From Engraulis encrasicolus (lineage: Eukaryota; Chordata; Actinopteri; Clupeiformes; Engraulidae): 64,000 nucleotides of DNA. This document shows positions 40,051 through 50,776 of this stretch, in pieces; position 1 is the first letter of the stretch, and the number at the start of each line of letters is the position of its first letter. The DNA lies in contig NC_085880.1 in the NCBI RefSeq assembly GCF_034702125.1, positions 8,914,677-8,978,676 on the forward strand, in the 5' to 3' direction. Below the pieces are notes generated by a model. The model made no database searches and was not told the origin of the DNA. It saw only the letters and a list, made by a program, of their open reading frames with translations. The translations under genes were made by a program, and so were the position numbers.

Positions 40051-41988
40051 AATTAGAGCAAGATAGGATTCTTAAATCAAAACAGGGTGGAGGGAGATCT
40101 TCGAGATGAGCTTGCTCTTCTGCGTCTTCCTGTATGTGCCATTGGGGTTGAATAAGACCACACATTCCTCAACAACACAGTGTTCTTGCAGCTGGGGGAG
40201 CTTCACAAACTGACTGTCTTCAACCAAGTTGATCACTGCTGTGAGCGCACTTCTTCAATTTCAGCAGCTCTTGCCTCGAGTTCCTCAACAGGCTTCTCTG
40301 TGCAAGAATGCTTGGGAAATGTGAAACGTGAAGGTCTTTTTTAACTAGATAAGTGGTTCTCAACCTGTGGGTCAAGACCCCCTGATTTGGGGGGTGGGGT
40401 CATAATGTAAGGACTCTCAAAGTAAAAGACCATCACTGCATCCAAAGTAATCATCAAACATGCTAAAATACCTGCCAAATTGTCAAATAATAGCCTACAA
40501 AAAAGACACATTGTTAAAATAGCCCATCTACAAGCCCACTACGCCCCACAATGTGAGGAATTCTGGGCTTGTAGATCAGATATTCGCTCAATATCTTTAC
40601 ATGAGAAATGGAGTCACACAAAATTGGGAGGTTCCCAGTCCAAATATGATAATTTTGGGCGATGACGGCCTAAAAAGGTCGAAAATAACGGTTCTAGATG
40701 GCGGCCATCTTGAATTTCGCTGTCAAAACAAAGTTTTATAACCAAAATGATGTCAGATTTGGAATCCTCATGGTTGGCTTGTATGAAAAAGTGCCTTCAT
40801 ACATGATTCTAGGTCATCCAGATCAAAAGTTATTTTTTAGAGATGCCGCTGGACGCCATTTTGAATTTGGCTCTCTTGCAAAAAAGCCCGGGATTTTTGC
40901 GAGGGACATGGGGGCTAAATCTTTTCTAAAGGGTCCATAGAGGTCAAATCAATCATCAAAACATTGTTGCCAGAGGTTGGTCACGGAACCTCCATTTATG
41001 ACTACACTATTAAGGCCTTGAAACAGGACAAAGGTTTTCACCATTTCCGCACAGTTTTTTTTACTCGCGGCTGTCGCAATGCCTAAAGTGCACAAAAATC
41101 TCTTGTTTTTCGAGCGAGAGAAACAATCTGCTTCATAGGAAATGAGCTGAAAGCGTAAGCATAATGCTTTAAGAGAGTTTTTCCAGGCTGGCATCCACAC
41201 CAATCACCACAGTGTCTCATATCTTTGTAAAAATGTATGAAATGAAGGGATTACATGGTTCAGTAGTTTCCGATTTACAGTTGAACTCAACTCTGAAATT
41301 CATGAATTGCGCACAGACAACCTCAACACTGATACCAATATACAGTATTCCTTCTTTATTTATGGTGTGTCATGAATTAAACATGGGACTCCGACGGTAC
41401 AGTCTGTTGAAAAATTAATTTATTCATACCCCCCAAATTTTATAGGTTGCCCTGTGCTCTAACAGGCTTCTAGGGGTCTCGGAAGACTCGAAACAGTCTG
41501 ATCTCACATAACATCAAAACACAATTGAAAACAATAAATGAATAAATTACAAATTAAAAAGTAGAGAGGTGCAGCAGCTATATCTTTCAACTGTAAGGCT
41601 CTGCTCACAGGGTCGAGGGTGAAGGTGCTCCGAGTGTTCACTTGTGTACTGAATACTTCAGCTCCCCCTTCCCCCACTGAGCACTGAGGAGGCGGAGGTC
41701 TCAGTGAAAAACAATAGTCCATCTGCCAAACTTCGCTCTCTCAATCAATTATTCATATCGGAATCCATTCAAGGCACGGAAAGAAGAATCGGGAAGAAAA
41801 CTTAATTGCATGCATAAATTATGGGCTTTTGACACTCCGCAACAGATTCATGTGCTCTTTGGCCGGCAGCAATCCTTTCTCTGAGTCTCACGTAAATAAA
41901 ATGAAAATATTTTTTTTGTATCAAAAATAAGAGTCTGGTACAGTGGAGAAACAAAAAAGGTCCAATAGTATTTTTTAATGATCAGGTG

Positions 41989-44900
41989 TTAAGACGCTTG
42001 CTTCAGGCACTGCTGTAACGTCGACACGATCTCTGGCAAAATGGAATTTCGGTTCTCCTTTGTGATCTGAGGGCAGAAAAAGAGACATGTCTGATTAGAC
42101 ATCATGCAATTATAAAAATGACTAACTGCAGCTCTGTATTCATTGGGTAATTGCCCATCAGGCTGCTCCCTACATTGTACCAGCTCTGTTGTTACGAAGT
42201 ACGGGCCACGGGCCAAACAATACGAAGTCAAATGTGAGTCTTTTTACTCTAACTCTTTGTCTCTCTTTCTGTCTGATTAATTCCATGAAAAATTAACCAC
42301 TCGTTGAAACAACCATCAATTGCAAACACAAAATCCTTGTTCAACTACCTTCCAATTAGTCTGCAGGGCATCCGTCATTCTTGCCAAGTGCAAAAACACA
42401 CAGCGACTTTGTGGCTTTATGCCAAAGGAAAGGTGAAAATAAAATGGTACAAGGGCACAGCTCAACGCTTTTCAGTTAACCGCTGTAGTGCCACTGTTCA
42501 TAATAACATGTTTTAGTGCCAGATGTCACATTTTGAGCTTCATCTCATGAATCATATTCAAATTCTCATTAATGTAAATGGTGGGTTCTTTTTGTTTTGG
42601 GTAAGAATTAAACATTTGCTCATTCCTTTATTTATCATTTTTAATTTTAAGTGCCTTTATGTGTGCCTCATGGTATTAGTCAAGCTTGACTTGGTTTAAA
42701 ATCCTCATAATAGCTCACAAAGTTCTAAATCCCTCTCTAGACTGTATGCAGTGTGGTTGAGATTACTGTAGTTGTGTCAATCCCAGACACATTAGCCTAC
42801 ATCTACTGATAGTCTACTGTACACACTACATGTACATACTGACTGTGAAGACCTTCACATGAAGTGGTTTGATAACATTGGTCCGGATCCCAGACACATT
42901 AGCCTACATCAGGGTTGGGAAACCTTTTTCATTCGAGGGGCCACTTCAAATTCATCCAAGGGCCATTATGAACACAATCCAGGATTTCCCCCTGCACTTC
43001 GGGCCTATATTGAAGGCAGCCACCTTAAAAACAGACCACACCTTCTCTAGGTCCCCTGAATATAAATGACTTGTTTTGCAAATGTATTTTCTAAGTTTCC
43101 TTTACAAAATATGTCATATTTCATGTGAAGAGCTGCATAACATTAAAACTATATCGGTGCCGGATTAAACGGACTCAAGACAAACAGCCCACGAGACATA
43201 GGTTGATAGACGGCTAGGGCACTGACTGTTAGGTCAGAGACTCAGATTCATTTCTGGTCCAAGGTCTTTTCTCTCTCTCCTGCCGCCTCCCGCAATTTTG
43301 CTAGTACATGTTAAATCTTACTAGCCACGCATACTGTACACTCACTATCAAAGTGGCTAGTAAGTTGTTTTTTCTACCCAGTCATTTTCACCAGCATTTG
43401 GTCGTTTTGCGAATGTTAATGTACAGCCCTGCCTATTACACTACCACACATCCAGTACTAACCGTGAAGACCTTGACGTCGGCCCTCCCCCGCACCTCCT
43501 CCACCAGGCCAAGAGGCTTGCCCTTGGGGATGGGGATGGTGCCCAGGACGGAGCAGCTGCTGGAGTCCAGGGTCTGCCTCACCGCCCGGATGAACGACTG
43601 GCTGAAGAGCTCCATCTTCCCAATCTCGTCAATGACAAACACTCCCCTGGGACCCTCGGTACTGACGCTGACCTGAAGACAGGTTGTACAGAGGTAGTGT
43701 TAAAACTAGTGTGCTGATGACTGGGCTGCAGGTATTGCATTCGTGATCAAGTAATAATACAGACTATACAGTAATATAATGCAGCAATGCAGTAACATAA
43801 TGCAAAATATAAATGTAGGCCTTTGACTTTCAGTTAAATAAAAAAACACATAAAAAGTGACATACACAAACAAACAAAAAATATTGAATAAAAAAGTAAT
43901 TTAGGCTGCAAAATGCTTATGGGCAATGACTGAAAAGAAAATCAGGCCTCTGAATGTGGATAATCAGGAAATGTATCACATGCTCAGATGTCAACTGAGG
44001 TGAGACTTCAGTGAGGCAAAGTGTAAAAAAGGTTATGCAGTAATATGCAAGGTCAGGACATGGCCAGGCCCCATGGGAGACAGATGCAGACAAATGCATA
44101 TACATGATGCAGTGCATGGAAGCGAAGCATAAATGGTGCTGTTTAATATTTCATGGCTGAGCGGCAGCCATGTGCGATGTGCCATGGGAGAAGCATATGC
44201 TCACATATACTGTACATGACAGCTCCCTGTCACTCATGATTCAGTGACCCAACTGCTACCATGCACAAAATCCATTGTCCTCACCACTCTGAGCAATTAT
44301 TTCAATCAAATTTACGCAGGCAACAAAGATACTTCTTTAATTGTTTTGGAGTAATTGGAATACAACAGTGCCCATCATCATACATGCCTTGAATTATATG
44401 AGAGTACAGTAGGCTGGTGGTGATAACATTGACTAGTGTGCAGTGCGGTGATGCAAGGGCGGGGTAGTGTCTATGGGAGACCACAGAGCACTTGTCAAAT
44501 GGGCTACATTGCGTGTAGCGTACCCCTCCCGTCTCCCCCCACTATGAAATATTACACATAGGGTAATGCGCCGTGCTTACTTGTCTGAAGAGTGGAAGGG
44601 CCAGATTTTCAAAGGAGGGTAGATCCACAACATACTGTCCCACTCTGTACTCGCGTCGCCCAGCAGTAGCACCTGATTCATTTCTGAGAAATAGCATTTC
44701 TAATTTAATTCAGGTAGTAATGCAAAGTATCCAGTATGGTAACAGCACTGTTAACTACATGTACCCGACTCTTGATAGGTGTCCCCTTTCTCCTGTGACA
44801 GTGACCACATCGAAGCCGACTCGTCTTCCTCCCTCTCTTACTTCTTCGGTGTAAAACCCATTGAAAATCACGTCCGCAGATGTCATGGCATCACACACTT

Positions 44901-45291
44901 TCTGTACAAGTGTGGTCTTGCCAACACCTTTTGAAACACAATCAATAATAACAATCAACAAATGTTTCCATGTGCTTGCAAAGGATGTCACATTGCCAGT
45001 TGTACACTCCGTGTTTAATTCACTGGATAGGAACGCTACATTGTAACAATGAAGCTACAACACCGTGGTAAACATTGAAACAGTTGTAGCTTTCTTCATT
45101 ACAGAAGTCAACTTCAACGTTGCAGTGGCTAGCTTGCTTGCTACAGTAGTTCTGCAATGAATTAGCTCAATGTGTGGGTTGCTGGAATCCGCTTAGAACA
45201 ATCTAACACTTTGTGCACCCTGAAGTGCAAACATACGAGAGAACTAATAATAGTTACCAGGGGGTCCTGTCAAAAACACGTGTTTTATCAT
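41989..45291 (-). CDS. ntpcr: Nucleoside-triphosphatase, cancer-related (NTPCR/THEP1 family)
   Basis: Five exons on the minus strand: 45258-45291, 44765-44927, 44581-44683, 43463-43672 and 41989-42066 (stop TAA). All junctions are GT-AG and in phase, giving 195 residues against about 190 in human. The P-loop GPPGVGKTT (residues 9-17) is split by intron 1. The Walker B-type segment FVIDEIGKMEL (about 112-122) and the later GTIPIPKGKPL and TKENRN motifs match the family along its whole length. Known role: a small P-loop enzyme that hydrolyses nucleoside triphosphates, of unclear cellular purpose. The start at 45291 is the only ATG that gives the family's MxxHVFLTG N-terminus. It is a neighbour of map10 on the same strand, as in human. 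No broken motif was seen. Confidence 0.95.
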
Positions 45292-45365
45292 TCTATCACC
45301 AACTTGCAGAGCATTCGTGCTTGGCTTGAGTGCTGAGGCTTGCGGAGCGCGCATGCGCGGTGTAA
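45292..45365 (-). promoter_or_regulatory. ntpcr promoter with NRF1-type palindrome
   Basis: The palindrome GCGCATGCGC at 45349-45358 matches the NRF1 (nuclear respiratory factor 1) consensus and lies about 58 bases upstream of the ntpcr start codon, in a locally CpG-rich stretch without a TATA box. NRF1 sites at this distance are common in housekeeping TATA-less promoters. The transcription start is not visible. Confidence 0.6.
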
Positions 45366-45448
45366 CTCACTAGCCACAGACATAAAGAAAACTGCCACCA
45401 GTTTTTCGCCAAAGCCTCATGGTTCTGTTGAAGACCTACCCAGTAGGC

Positions 45449-45655
45449 CAGTGTTTCCCAACCAGGGGTACGTGTACCACTAGGGGTACGCGAGCACACT
45501 GCAGGGGGTACTTGGAAAAATGTTATAATAGCAAATATATGGGGCATAATCACATTGGGATAGAGGAAGAGATATAGAACATGCATGAGGGGGTACTCAT
45601 GGCACAACAAAAAGGTTTAGGGGGTACATGAGACGAAAAAGGTTGGGAACCACTG
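45449..45655. mobile_element. hAT-type MITE, 207 bp, upstream of ntpcr
   Basis: Ends CAGTGTTTCCCAACC and GGTTGGGAACCACTG, flanked by exact CAGTAGGC duplications (45441-45448 and 45656-45663). It lies about 160 bases upstream of the ntpcr start codon and 90 bases beyond the NRF1-type site. Confidence 0.92.
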
Positions 45656-45999
45656 CAGTAGGCTACTGCAGGCCTAGATGAACAATGCCTTCTGGTTTCT
45701 CAACCACTTTGTGGCTTATTGTCATCACTATATCAACCTTAATCCTGGAAAAAAAACCTAAAGAAAATGGTGAGGACCAAAATCCATTTCATGCACTGGA
45801 AGTTATGTTAAATATTCATCTTATTATAGTCATCTAATCAGAATGCAAATGTGCATCACATTACATTACATAGTAGGTAGGCCTACAGCAGAACTGTTTG
45901 CATGAAAGTAGAAGTACCTATTTAGCTCATTAGGTACAGTGGAATAACTTGTGTATAAACTATGTAAGTTTATATGTATGTGGTTCTATGTGTATGTTT

Positions 46000-46078
46000 G
46001 GATTTGTGTATTTATGTAAGATGACAGACACCTTAATTTCCTTCGGGATTAATAAAAGTACTCTACTCTACTCTATTG
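46000..46078 (-). repeat. Fish LINE-type 3' tail repeat (copy 1)
   Basis: Contains GACACCTTAATTTCC and GGGATTAATAAA followed by CTACT repeats. The reverse complement of the same sequence is at 61845-61925 (TAGAG repeats, then TTTATTGATCCCAAGGGAAA). This motif is the frequent 3' end of fish retroelements. Confidence 0.55.
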
Positions 46079-46370
46079 TAAGGTTGTGTATTAAGAGTAC
46101 TTTTACTTCCACTTTATACACCTCTGACCTACAGTGAACATACAGTAAACTAAAATCATCACAGACACTAATCACAGACCAGTGGAACAAGAATTCTATA
46201 AGAATGTTTAGATTTTTTTTAAATTGTCCAAATTGTTAAGATCATAATGGCAACAATCAGAGATCAAAGATCTCATAACAATATAGGAAGAAATATTTTA
46301 GTGTGAAAATATTCATTTTTACCAGCAGTCTATGTACTGAATATACAAAAATGCTTCATGGTGGCTTATG

Positions 46371-47907
46371 CAGGGTTTAAATTGGGGCGGAGCCCTCCGG
46401 AGCGCAGCTCCGCCTCCTCACCTCGGACGCTGCGCTCCTGCTGCCCCACCCTTGTATTCACAGTTCATATATTTTCACCTCTTCTTGAAATATCATATTT
46501 TTATGAAAGTTTTCCAATGATGGCAACATAAAATAAGATTAAGGGACTCCCGCATTATTTCAGTTATTATGCATCTGCATTCTGCACATGCGCTGCGAGA
46601 CACCACAATTTCAGTTTGTAGCAATGTTGCAACTTTGCAACAGTTGAGCGGTCCGGAGCGCTTGCTCTTTCTCACAGCTAGAACTACTCCGCTTCGAGTA
46701 TGTCACTACTTCAAGCCTGTCCTCCATGCTTTCATGTTCAATGTGCAAAGTTAGTAGGCTAGATACAATGCCTTTTACAAAACGGAGGTAAGCTGTCATT
46801 TCATTTGATATCGGCTAGCTTTCAGGCAAAGTTAACCAAACAGTCATGCAGAATAGCGTGGTGTCTGCCTACTTTAACAGCAGTTTGTTAATGTGAGAAA
46901 ATCAACATCAAGTTTGGGATTTCCGTCCATTGTTCTGGCAGAATGTGTAGCCATTTGGTTGCAGGTTACTATTATGTGGGCTTAAACATGCCAGGAACGT
47001 ATTAAAAGTTTTTAGACAGTAAGCAAATGACAGGGATTCCTGCGTGTCCATCCTAGCGTTGCGTGTAGAGCAGTGCACCGTCTCTCTCACGCTAGAATTG
47101 CTGCAGCAAGTTCCAATCTATTGCCTGTTATTGCTTTGCAAAAAAGCATTTACTTAATGCGACTGAAGTGTAATTAAAACATATGCACGGAGCGAGATAG
47201 CTGAACTAACTATACTACTGAAATAAGAACGCCCCATATAATCAGTCAGCCAAAGGGGCAATCTGTAAAGAAAAGACGTGTCCGAGTGAGAAGATTCTCT
47301 GCAGACTCCGCCTGATTTAAAGTGACAGTGCACACTTTCACGCACTGTAATAGAACAGCATAGCCTAAGTATGCATTTTTATTCTTTTAACTTTGTTACT
47401 TTTTAGGCATAAAACGTGCTAATAAATGCTAAACCCATGACATTATAGGAGAATTAAACTCAATCATATGATCTTTTAAAACACATCAATAATATGACTT
47501 CTTAATAGTCTTAGGTCTACACCTTTGTAGCTTGATGGTGCAGTGATGTTGCTCAGAATTAAAACTTTTTTGCCCCTGTACTGACAGTCCAATAGCATAC
47601 TGTTGCCAACTGACAGGAGAGAATATTAAAAAGTAGGCTACATAAATGCATCAGGTGTGATACTGGTCTAACTGTTCCTATTTTTTTAGCAACCTAATAC
47701 AGTGAAGAGGGAATGAGGGTACCTTGCTGTTTTTCTCATAACTGAGTAATACATTGATTTATGTATGATATTAATTATGGGCAATAACTTCATAGAATAC
47801 ATGTATTTGCCTGATGGGGCGATGTTAAAATTGTTTTGTTTTTTTTAAAGCTATTTTGACCGCGAGTGAAGGGCTCCCCCACCTCCCAAAAGCCAATTTA
47901 AACACTG
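46371..47907. mobile_element. Non-autonomous hAT element, 1.54 kb, between ntpcr and map10
   Basis: Ends CAGGGTTTAAATTGG and CCAATTTAAACACTG are inverted repeats, flanked by exact GGCTTATG duplications (46363-46370 and 47908-47915). No transposase motif was recognised in the 1.5 kb between them, which contains only short frames, so it is a deletion derivative or carries unrelated filler. It fills almost the whole spacer between the two genes. Confidence 0.88.
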
Positions 47908-48002
47908 GGCTTATGCAAATAGAAATGTTTATTACTGATCCACTGAACAGCAGCAACCTGTTGAAATAAACCATATTACAAAAGGTCTCTAGAACACAAG
48001 GT

Positions 48003-48032
48003 TTTATTTCACACAATAAACATAATTTTATT
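48003..48032 (-). terminator. Two polyadenylation signals at the map10 stop codon
   Basis: On the minus strand the stop reads TGAATAAA, so the last A of TGA is the first A of AATAAA (48032-48027). A second AATAAA occupies 48008-48003. The second is better placed for cleavage downstream of the stop. Both are read directly from the sequence. Confidence 0.7.
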
Positions 48033-50776
48033 CATAGTGTGTAACCAGGGAGTTTTTTCGCCATGAGGTCTGATATGTGCTGGTATTTTTTAGTGAGTCC
48101 GAGGGTACCAAGTTCGTCATGCTCCTCATCATTGAGATCCATGAGAGACGATGACTCAGGCTCAGGGTCAGGGTCCATGTGGTGCACAAACGAATCCTCG
48201 GAGTAACCTCTGGACTGTGTGACATGGTCATAGTCATCATCATTAGCGCCAGGATCTCGTTTCTCCCCAGTCGTGCCCCTTGTGGTGGCACTTCTCAACA
48301 TGGAGGCCACCAGCAGCTCGCTGCCCTGAGACCCGTGAGAGGACCTGACCAGGCTGTGTCTGGAGAGAGCAGATGGGGTATACGCCGACCTCACCTCGTC
48401 CCAGTCGGAGGACACACTGCCCACGACCCCCGAGCCGCGCGTGGACTGCCGGATCAGATGGGTTCCTTTGAGGGAGCGTTTGGGAGACGTGGCCGCCTTG
48501 ACTGGAGTGGGGAGTGGAGCTGGAGCTGGAGCTGCTGATGAGGATGCTTTTCTGACTGAGTCATCGTCGTCCAGGCTGGAGGAATCGCTGTGCACTCTGG
48601 TCATCCTGGGTTCAGGGCTGCCCAGGGGGTCTGGAGAGTAGCCATCTGAGGGGTCCAGACTGGTGAAGTCATCCAGATAGTCGACCTCCTCGCACTCCTC
48701 CTCGCTCCCACTGCCTGAGCCAGAGAGACACGAAGCAGGGCTGCTCCATCTCTCGTCTCCTTGGTTACTCTCCTCCTCCTCCTCCTCTTTCTTCTCCTTC
48801 TCGATGTTGCTGGTGATGACAGAGTGTGCTTTTGGCGTGTGTTCAGAGAGGTTGGGGCTGGGGGTGTGCCTATGGTGGGATGTCTCAGAACCACTATGCT
48901 GACTCAAGGCACTAGGAATTCGGATGGCTAAGTCTTTGTCCTGCACGAAATGCACTGGGTTCTTTTTCACAGTGAGCCTGGGAGTCGATGTAGCTTTATG
49001 GCCAGAAATACTACCGTTACCACTAGATAGGAAAGACATATTTAGCCTGTTTGCAGATTTTGGTTGAGAGCTTTCTTGTGAAGAATCTACATTAATGCCA
49101 CAAACTAATGTTTCAATATTGTCATCTAAATGGAGACTAGTGTTCAGCATACTGGTTGAACTGGTTGAGTGGAAGACCCTGTTTTTGTGTTTGTCAAGTT
49201 TGGTCTCTTGTGAGTGTATGAGTTGCCTACACTCTCTTGGTTTTGGTAGATCCGAGCTCAGTCTCTGCAGTCTAAGGCGATATGTGTGTGTTAGGCCATA
49301 TTTTAACTTTCTCTTTGTCTTTTCTGGATTTGGCTGTGAATGCTTGTGAGTCTTGGCTTTTCTTTGCGACCTAGATTGGGAGTTGGGAGCCAGAGACTTG
49401 GCACATTGCTCACTGCACCCGTGCCTTGGGGAGGAGGACTGGCGTGCTTTCCTCGGAGGTGATGTGTAATTTGTCTGTCTTTCAGATGTTATGCTGTCAG
49501 TGACTGGAGGACGTGCGGGCCCTGCTGGTGATGCATAAATCCAAGCTAAACTAGGATGAATGGGTAGAGGTTGCTGCTGCTGGCTTTGTCCATTCAATAG
49601 AGAAAGCTCTACCAACAGAGCATTTAGTAAAGGCAGCTGTCTTATGGCATCTCCATTGCCAAGGTTAAACTGACCAGGTGGCTGTGGCGGTATTCGGCTA
49701 CCTGTGGTAGAGTTCTCAATAGTCCCACCTTCCCTCTGCTCCTGGGTGGGAGAAAGTTCCGAATCCAATGACTCATTGTGGGTGTTCAGGTCTGCCAATG
49801 TTAGGCAGTCTGTTCCTGTATTTGGCCTTTCAATATTCTTTTCACCATCATCTTCCTTTTGCATAGAGGCACTATAAAACATGGGTGGAGGACAAAAGAG
49901 TGTTGGTTCTTGATATGTCTCCTCCTCATATTTCATTTCAGCTATTTGGAGTTTCCTAATTCTTTTTTGTGTTTGGGTGGGCTCTGTCTGGGTGCTTGCT
50001 GAGGCAACTGGTATGTGAACGGCCTCAGACACCACTAAATCCTTCGTTTGCCCTTCCAACTGCACCGTCTGACAAATAATGTGGACAGGGGTAGGGGTAG
50101 GGGCAGGGACAGGGGAGGAACTTTCCACCTCAAGAGGCATCACTCCAGCACTCTCTCTGACAGCCTCAGCGGGTATCTCAACAGTTTCTGTCATTTCAGT
50201 CTCATGTGCCAACGTGGTCCCAACACTGTGGATTCCACATTCTGGAATATGAGGAATTAAACTCCCACCTAAACTCACAAGTTTGCAGGCTATGGAAATC
50301 TGTCCAATTTTCTTCCCCATGAGATTGCACAGGTCGTGCACCCCTCGTTCTCCACGAGAGGAGGGAGTGCTGATGCCATATGCCTCCACGTCTGCTTGGA
50401 TTTGATCCACCAATCTTGCCAGCGAGATGAGGGAACTTCCGATCAGTTTCGGGGTGTCATGTCCAACATCCATGACCATCGCATAAAGAGGAGTGCAGGA
50501 CAAATGTTTATGAAGAAATACGAAGTTAATTTTAAACAAACAGGACTTGCCTTTCTGAAAGTAAGCTTCATTATAATTATCCACGTCCGTTCTTGTCCAC
50601 TTCCCATCAGTTTGTTGCTGGATGTCCGATTGGTATGTCACCAGGGTTGGGAAATCCAACAGTCTCACACCGACAGCTGGTGTCCAACTTCTTAATGAGC
50701 CCGTTTCGAGTCTTACATACTCCACAAGGAACTCAAATGAAAAAAGAGTTTCATGCTTATGTGATGGGTCAGTCAT
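48032..50776 (-). CDS. map10: Microtubule-associated protein 10, single exon
   Basis: One uninterrupted 914-residue frame; human MAP10 is also intronless. Family landmarks: the N-terminal LFSFEFLVEYVRLE and VRLLDFPTLVTY block (residues about 10-50), GKSCLFKI (about 77), FCPPPMFY (about 295), IRQLPLLNALLVELSLL (about 380), YGLTHTYRLRLQRL (about 495), and the C-terminus KKLPGYTL. The middle and C-terminal half is Ser/Pro/Glu-rich and disordered. Known role in mammals: binds and stabilises microtubules, acting at the spindle and midbody during cytokinesis. It lies upstream of ntpcr in the same direction. The TGA stop overlaps an AATAAA, and a second lies about 25 bases on, so the 3' UTR is very short. 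Confidence 0.95.
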   Translation of the reverse strand: MTDPSHKHETLFSFEFLVEYVRLETGSLRSWTPAVGVRLLDFPTLVTYQSDIQQQTDGKWTRTDVDNYNEAYFQKGKSCLFKINFVFLHKHLSCTPLYAMVMDVGHDTPKLIGSSLISLARLVDQIQADVEAYGISTPSSRGERGVHDLCNLMGKKIGQISIACKLVSLGGSLIPHIPECGIHSVGTTLAHETEMTETVEIPAEAVRESAGVMPLEVESSSPVPAPTPTPVHIICQTVQLEGQTKDLVVSEAVHIPVASASTQTEPTQTQKRIRKLQIAEMKYEEETYQEPTLFCPPPMFYSASMQKEDDGEKNIERPNTGTDCLTLADLNTHNESLDSELSPTQEQREGGTIENSTTGSRIPPQPPGQFNLGNGDAIRQLPLLNALLVELSLLNGQSQQQQPLPIHPSLAWIYASPAGPARPPVTDSITSERQTNYTSPPRKARQSSSPRHGCSEQCAKSLAPNSQSRSQRKAKTHKHSQPNPEKTKRKLKYGLTHTYRLRLQRLSSDLPKPRECRQLIHSQETKLDKHKNRVFHSTSSTSMLNTSLHLDDNIETLVCGINVDSSQESSQPKSANRLNMSFLSSGNGSISGHKATSTPRLTVKKNPVHFVQDKDLAIRIPSALSQHSGSETSHHRHTPSPNLSEHTPKAHSVITSNIEKEKKEEEEEESNQGDERWSSPASCLSGSGSGSEEECEEVDYLDDFTSLDPSDGYSPDPLGSPEPRMTRVHSDSSSLDDDDSVRKASSSAAPAPAPLPTPVKAATSPKRSLKGTHLIRQSTRGSGVVGSVSSDWDEVRSAYTPSALSRHSLVRSSHGSQGSELLVASMLRSATTRGTTGEKRDPGANDDDYDHVTQSRGYSEDSFVHHMDPDPEPESSSLMDLNDEEHDELGTLGLTKKYQHISDLMAKKLPGYTL

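Larger units (their letters stand above)
36535..41009. mobile_element. 4.5-kb palindromic element with TTA flanks
   Basis: The left arm (36535-38206) and right arm (38841-41009) are reverse complements, differing by about 4% in the outer 240 bases that I compared base by base. Ends read TAGTGTAGTC and GACTACACTA, flanked by TTA at 36532-36534 and 41010-41012. A 634-base loop separates the arms. Each arm has been hit by separate hAT-type insertions (37331-37670 in the left; 39107-39265 and 39588-40050 in the right). A three-base TTA duplication would fit PIF/Harbinger-type integration, but I see no Harbinger proteins, so the class is open. The arms contain several YY1-like AAGATGG motifs. Confidence 0.85.
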
